Assembly: GCF_006376685.1 (NCBI RefSeq) | Contig: NZ_VEWL01000001.1 | Coordinates: 124,001-188,000, forward strand | Direction: 5' to 3' | From: Ochrobactrum teleogrylli | Lineage (GTDB): Bacteria > Pseudomonadota > Alphaproteobacteria > Rhizobiales > Rhizobiaceae | Length of the DNA: 64,000 nucleotides | Part shown: positions 63,066 through 64,000 of the stretch, one piece after another | How the letters are laid out: the number at the start of each line of letters is the position of its first letter | How positions within the stretch are numbered: position 1 is the first letter of the stretch | Translations under genes and position numbers: made by a program | The notes under the pieces: generated by a model | Told to the model about the DNA's origin: nothing | The model's input: the letters and a program-made list of their open reading frames with translations, nothing else | Databases searched by the model: none

Positions 63066-64000
63066 TTAGGGATTTGCGCTTGGGCGCGGCCATGAAAAAT
63101 CATCGGCGCGACCGGGTGCGGGTTTTTTCTCGACAGGTGCCGGGCGGGTATTTTGGGGGCGTACACCAAGATTGCCGCCGAGCAAAACGCCGCTCTCGTC
63201 CTTATTGATGTCGCGCAGGCTGACGGGTGCGACCCGGTCCACGGGTTTGGACGGGTCTTGCGCACCGGCAGCCGGGAGAGGCTGGCCCTCTTCCTTGCCG
63301 CCGCCAAGATAGGCGCGCAGCGGCTTTTCCGCATAGAAGGCAAGCTTGCGCTTGCCAGCCGAAGTGATGTTGATGCCGTCATTGCCGCGCAGGCGCGCCG
63401 TCTGACCGTTGATGTCGAAACCGGTCTGGGTGAAATTGCCGTCTTCATCGATAAAGCCGTCCCAGACATCGGCAAACTTGCCGCCCGCCTTTTCCGTGGT
63501 GGTGCGGTAGATTTCATTCAGCGCCAGCATGTCCTGTGACATGCCTTTCGGACGGAAGGCGGGCTGCCCGACCCAGACCAGCGGATAATGGCGGTCATTG
63601 ATCGCCTTGACGAACTGGTCCACGCGCTTTTGATATTCCGCAGTCCATTCCGGCGAACGTGCGGCGAGGCTGGTGCCATTGGCCGTGATCGCCTGACGAT
63701 CGTTGGAGCCGATCATCACGACGACGGCGGCAGGCTTTTCCTCATCCAGTATCTTGCCGATATTTTCCGGCCAGTTGAAATAGTCCTCACGCACAAAGCC
63801 CGACGAACCGTTGATGCGGGTTGTGACCGTCAGATCCGGATCGGACGCAAAGGCCACATCGAGCCCTTCGGCAAGGCCGCTGCTGATGAAATCACCGACC
63901 ACCAGCACCTTTTTTGCATCCGGGTTTTTCTCGATGACAGGCACGGTGGGCACTGCCACCTGTGGCGCGGCTTTGCGGGTGACGGGAGACGTCGCCTTGG
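63066..64000 (-). CDS. DUF459/SGNH hydrolase family protein (partial, 5' end outside window)
   Basis: The frame is open to the right edge, so the N-terminus is missing; the visible part has about 311 residues. It opens with VLVVGDFISSGLAEGLDVAF, an SGNH block I-like strand with Asp-Phe-Ile-Ser, then VVVMIGSNDRQAI (the GxND-like block III) and INITSAGKRKLAFYAEKPLR near the C-terminus, which replaces the usual DxxH. These fit the DUF459 branch of SGNH/GDSL hydrolases, often periplasmic and possibly acting on cell-envelope glycan acyl groups. A Pro/Lys-rich tail ends the protein. The upstream Pro/Ala/Lys-rich residues suggest a linker after an unseen signal or anchor. Confidence 0.78.
   Translation of the reverse strand, partial: KATSPVTRKAAPQVAVPTVPVIEKNPDAKKVLVVGDFISSGLAEGLDVAFASDPDLTVTTRINGSSGFVREDYFNWPENIGKILDEEKPAAVVVMIGSNDRQAITANGTSLAARSPEWTAEYQKRVDQFVKAINDRHYPLVWVGQPAFRPKGMSQDMLALNEIYRTTTEKAGGKFADVWDGFIDEDGNFTQTGFDINGQTARLRGNDGINITSAGKRKLAFYAEKPLRAYLGGGKEEGQPLPAAGAQDPSKPVDRVAPVSLRDINKDESGVLLGGNLGVRPQNTRPAPVEKKPAPGRADDFSWPRPSANP

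Overview
The window looks like a chromosome segment from Brucellaceae (Brucella or the Ochrobactrum group, Hyphomicrobiales, Alphaproteobacteria). This rests on recognised protein families and gene orders: a DUF374 acyltransferase-waaA-lpxK-DUF2093 block, CpdR, a suhB/mmgR-type small RNA, a ROSE-type heat-shock leader, a GC-rich core with Shine-Dalgarno starts, and AT-rich accessory stretches. No database search was possible, so the species is not fixed.

Layout. 0-15.6 kb is housekeeping: a HAD phosphatase cut by the left edge, ribF, an OmpV/MipA outer-membrane protein, ileS, a lipoprotein, cytochrome b561, tadA with a small membrane protein, an RluB-type pseudouridine synthase overlapping rsmD, a catalytic/non-catalytic pair of M16 peptidases and a patatin-like lipase. 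15.6-25.5 kb holds a Kef-type antiporter, pmbA, a CysQ-like phosphatase, the lipid A/Kdo block and mutL. A membrane-bound MHYT-GGDEF-EAL cyclic-di-GMP protein follows at 25.5-27.6 kb.

28.1-37.9 kb is the most unusual part. A minus-strand operon encodes a small carrier protein, an acyl-CoA dehydrogenase-like flavoprotein, a truncated seryl-tRNA-synthetase-like amino acid:carrier-protein ligase, a DUF1839 protein with a candidate Cys/His pair, and a GH2 glycosidase. It converges on a gene for a tandem alpha/beta hydrolase whose second half has Cys at the nucleophile position. An AEC-family permease is divergent from the operon and an EamA permease lies beyond it. I infer an uncharacterised pathway that loads an amino acid on the carrier protein, modifies it and transfers it, perhaps to a glycoside.

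38-43.3 kb encodes a large autotransporter with Ig/cadherin-like repeats and an AI-2E-family membrane protein with a long soluble tail. 43.5-46.3 kb is an AT-rich accessory island: two DUF2589 proteins, a phage-type GH24 lysozyme, a long palindromic repeat and a LuxR-type regulator with a degenerate receiver domain.

46.5-64 kb returns to core functions: an acetamidase/formamidase, tRNA-Val(GAC), cpdR, an N-formylglutamate amidohydrolase, a suhB/mmgR-like sRNA, a histidinol-phosphatase-type IMPase, a lysophospholipase, a PepSY-like periplasmic protein, a small heat-shock protein behind a probable RpoH promoter and ROSE thermometer, threonine aldolase, gltB-gltD, a CycA-type amino acid permease and a DUF459/SGNH protein cut by the right edge. 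Two related long palindromic repeats (14.5 and 45.3 kb) each begin at the stop codon of the gene before them.
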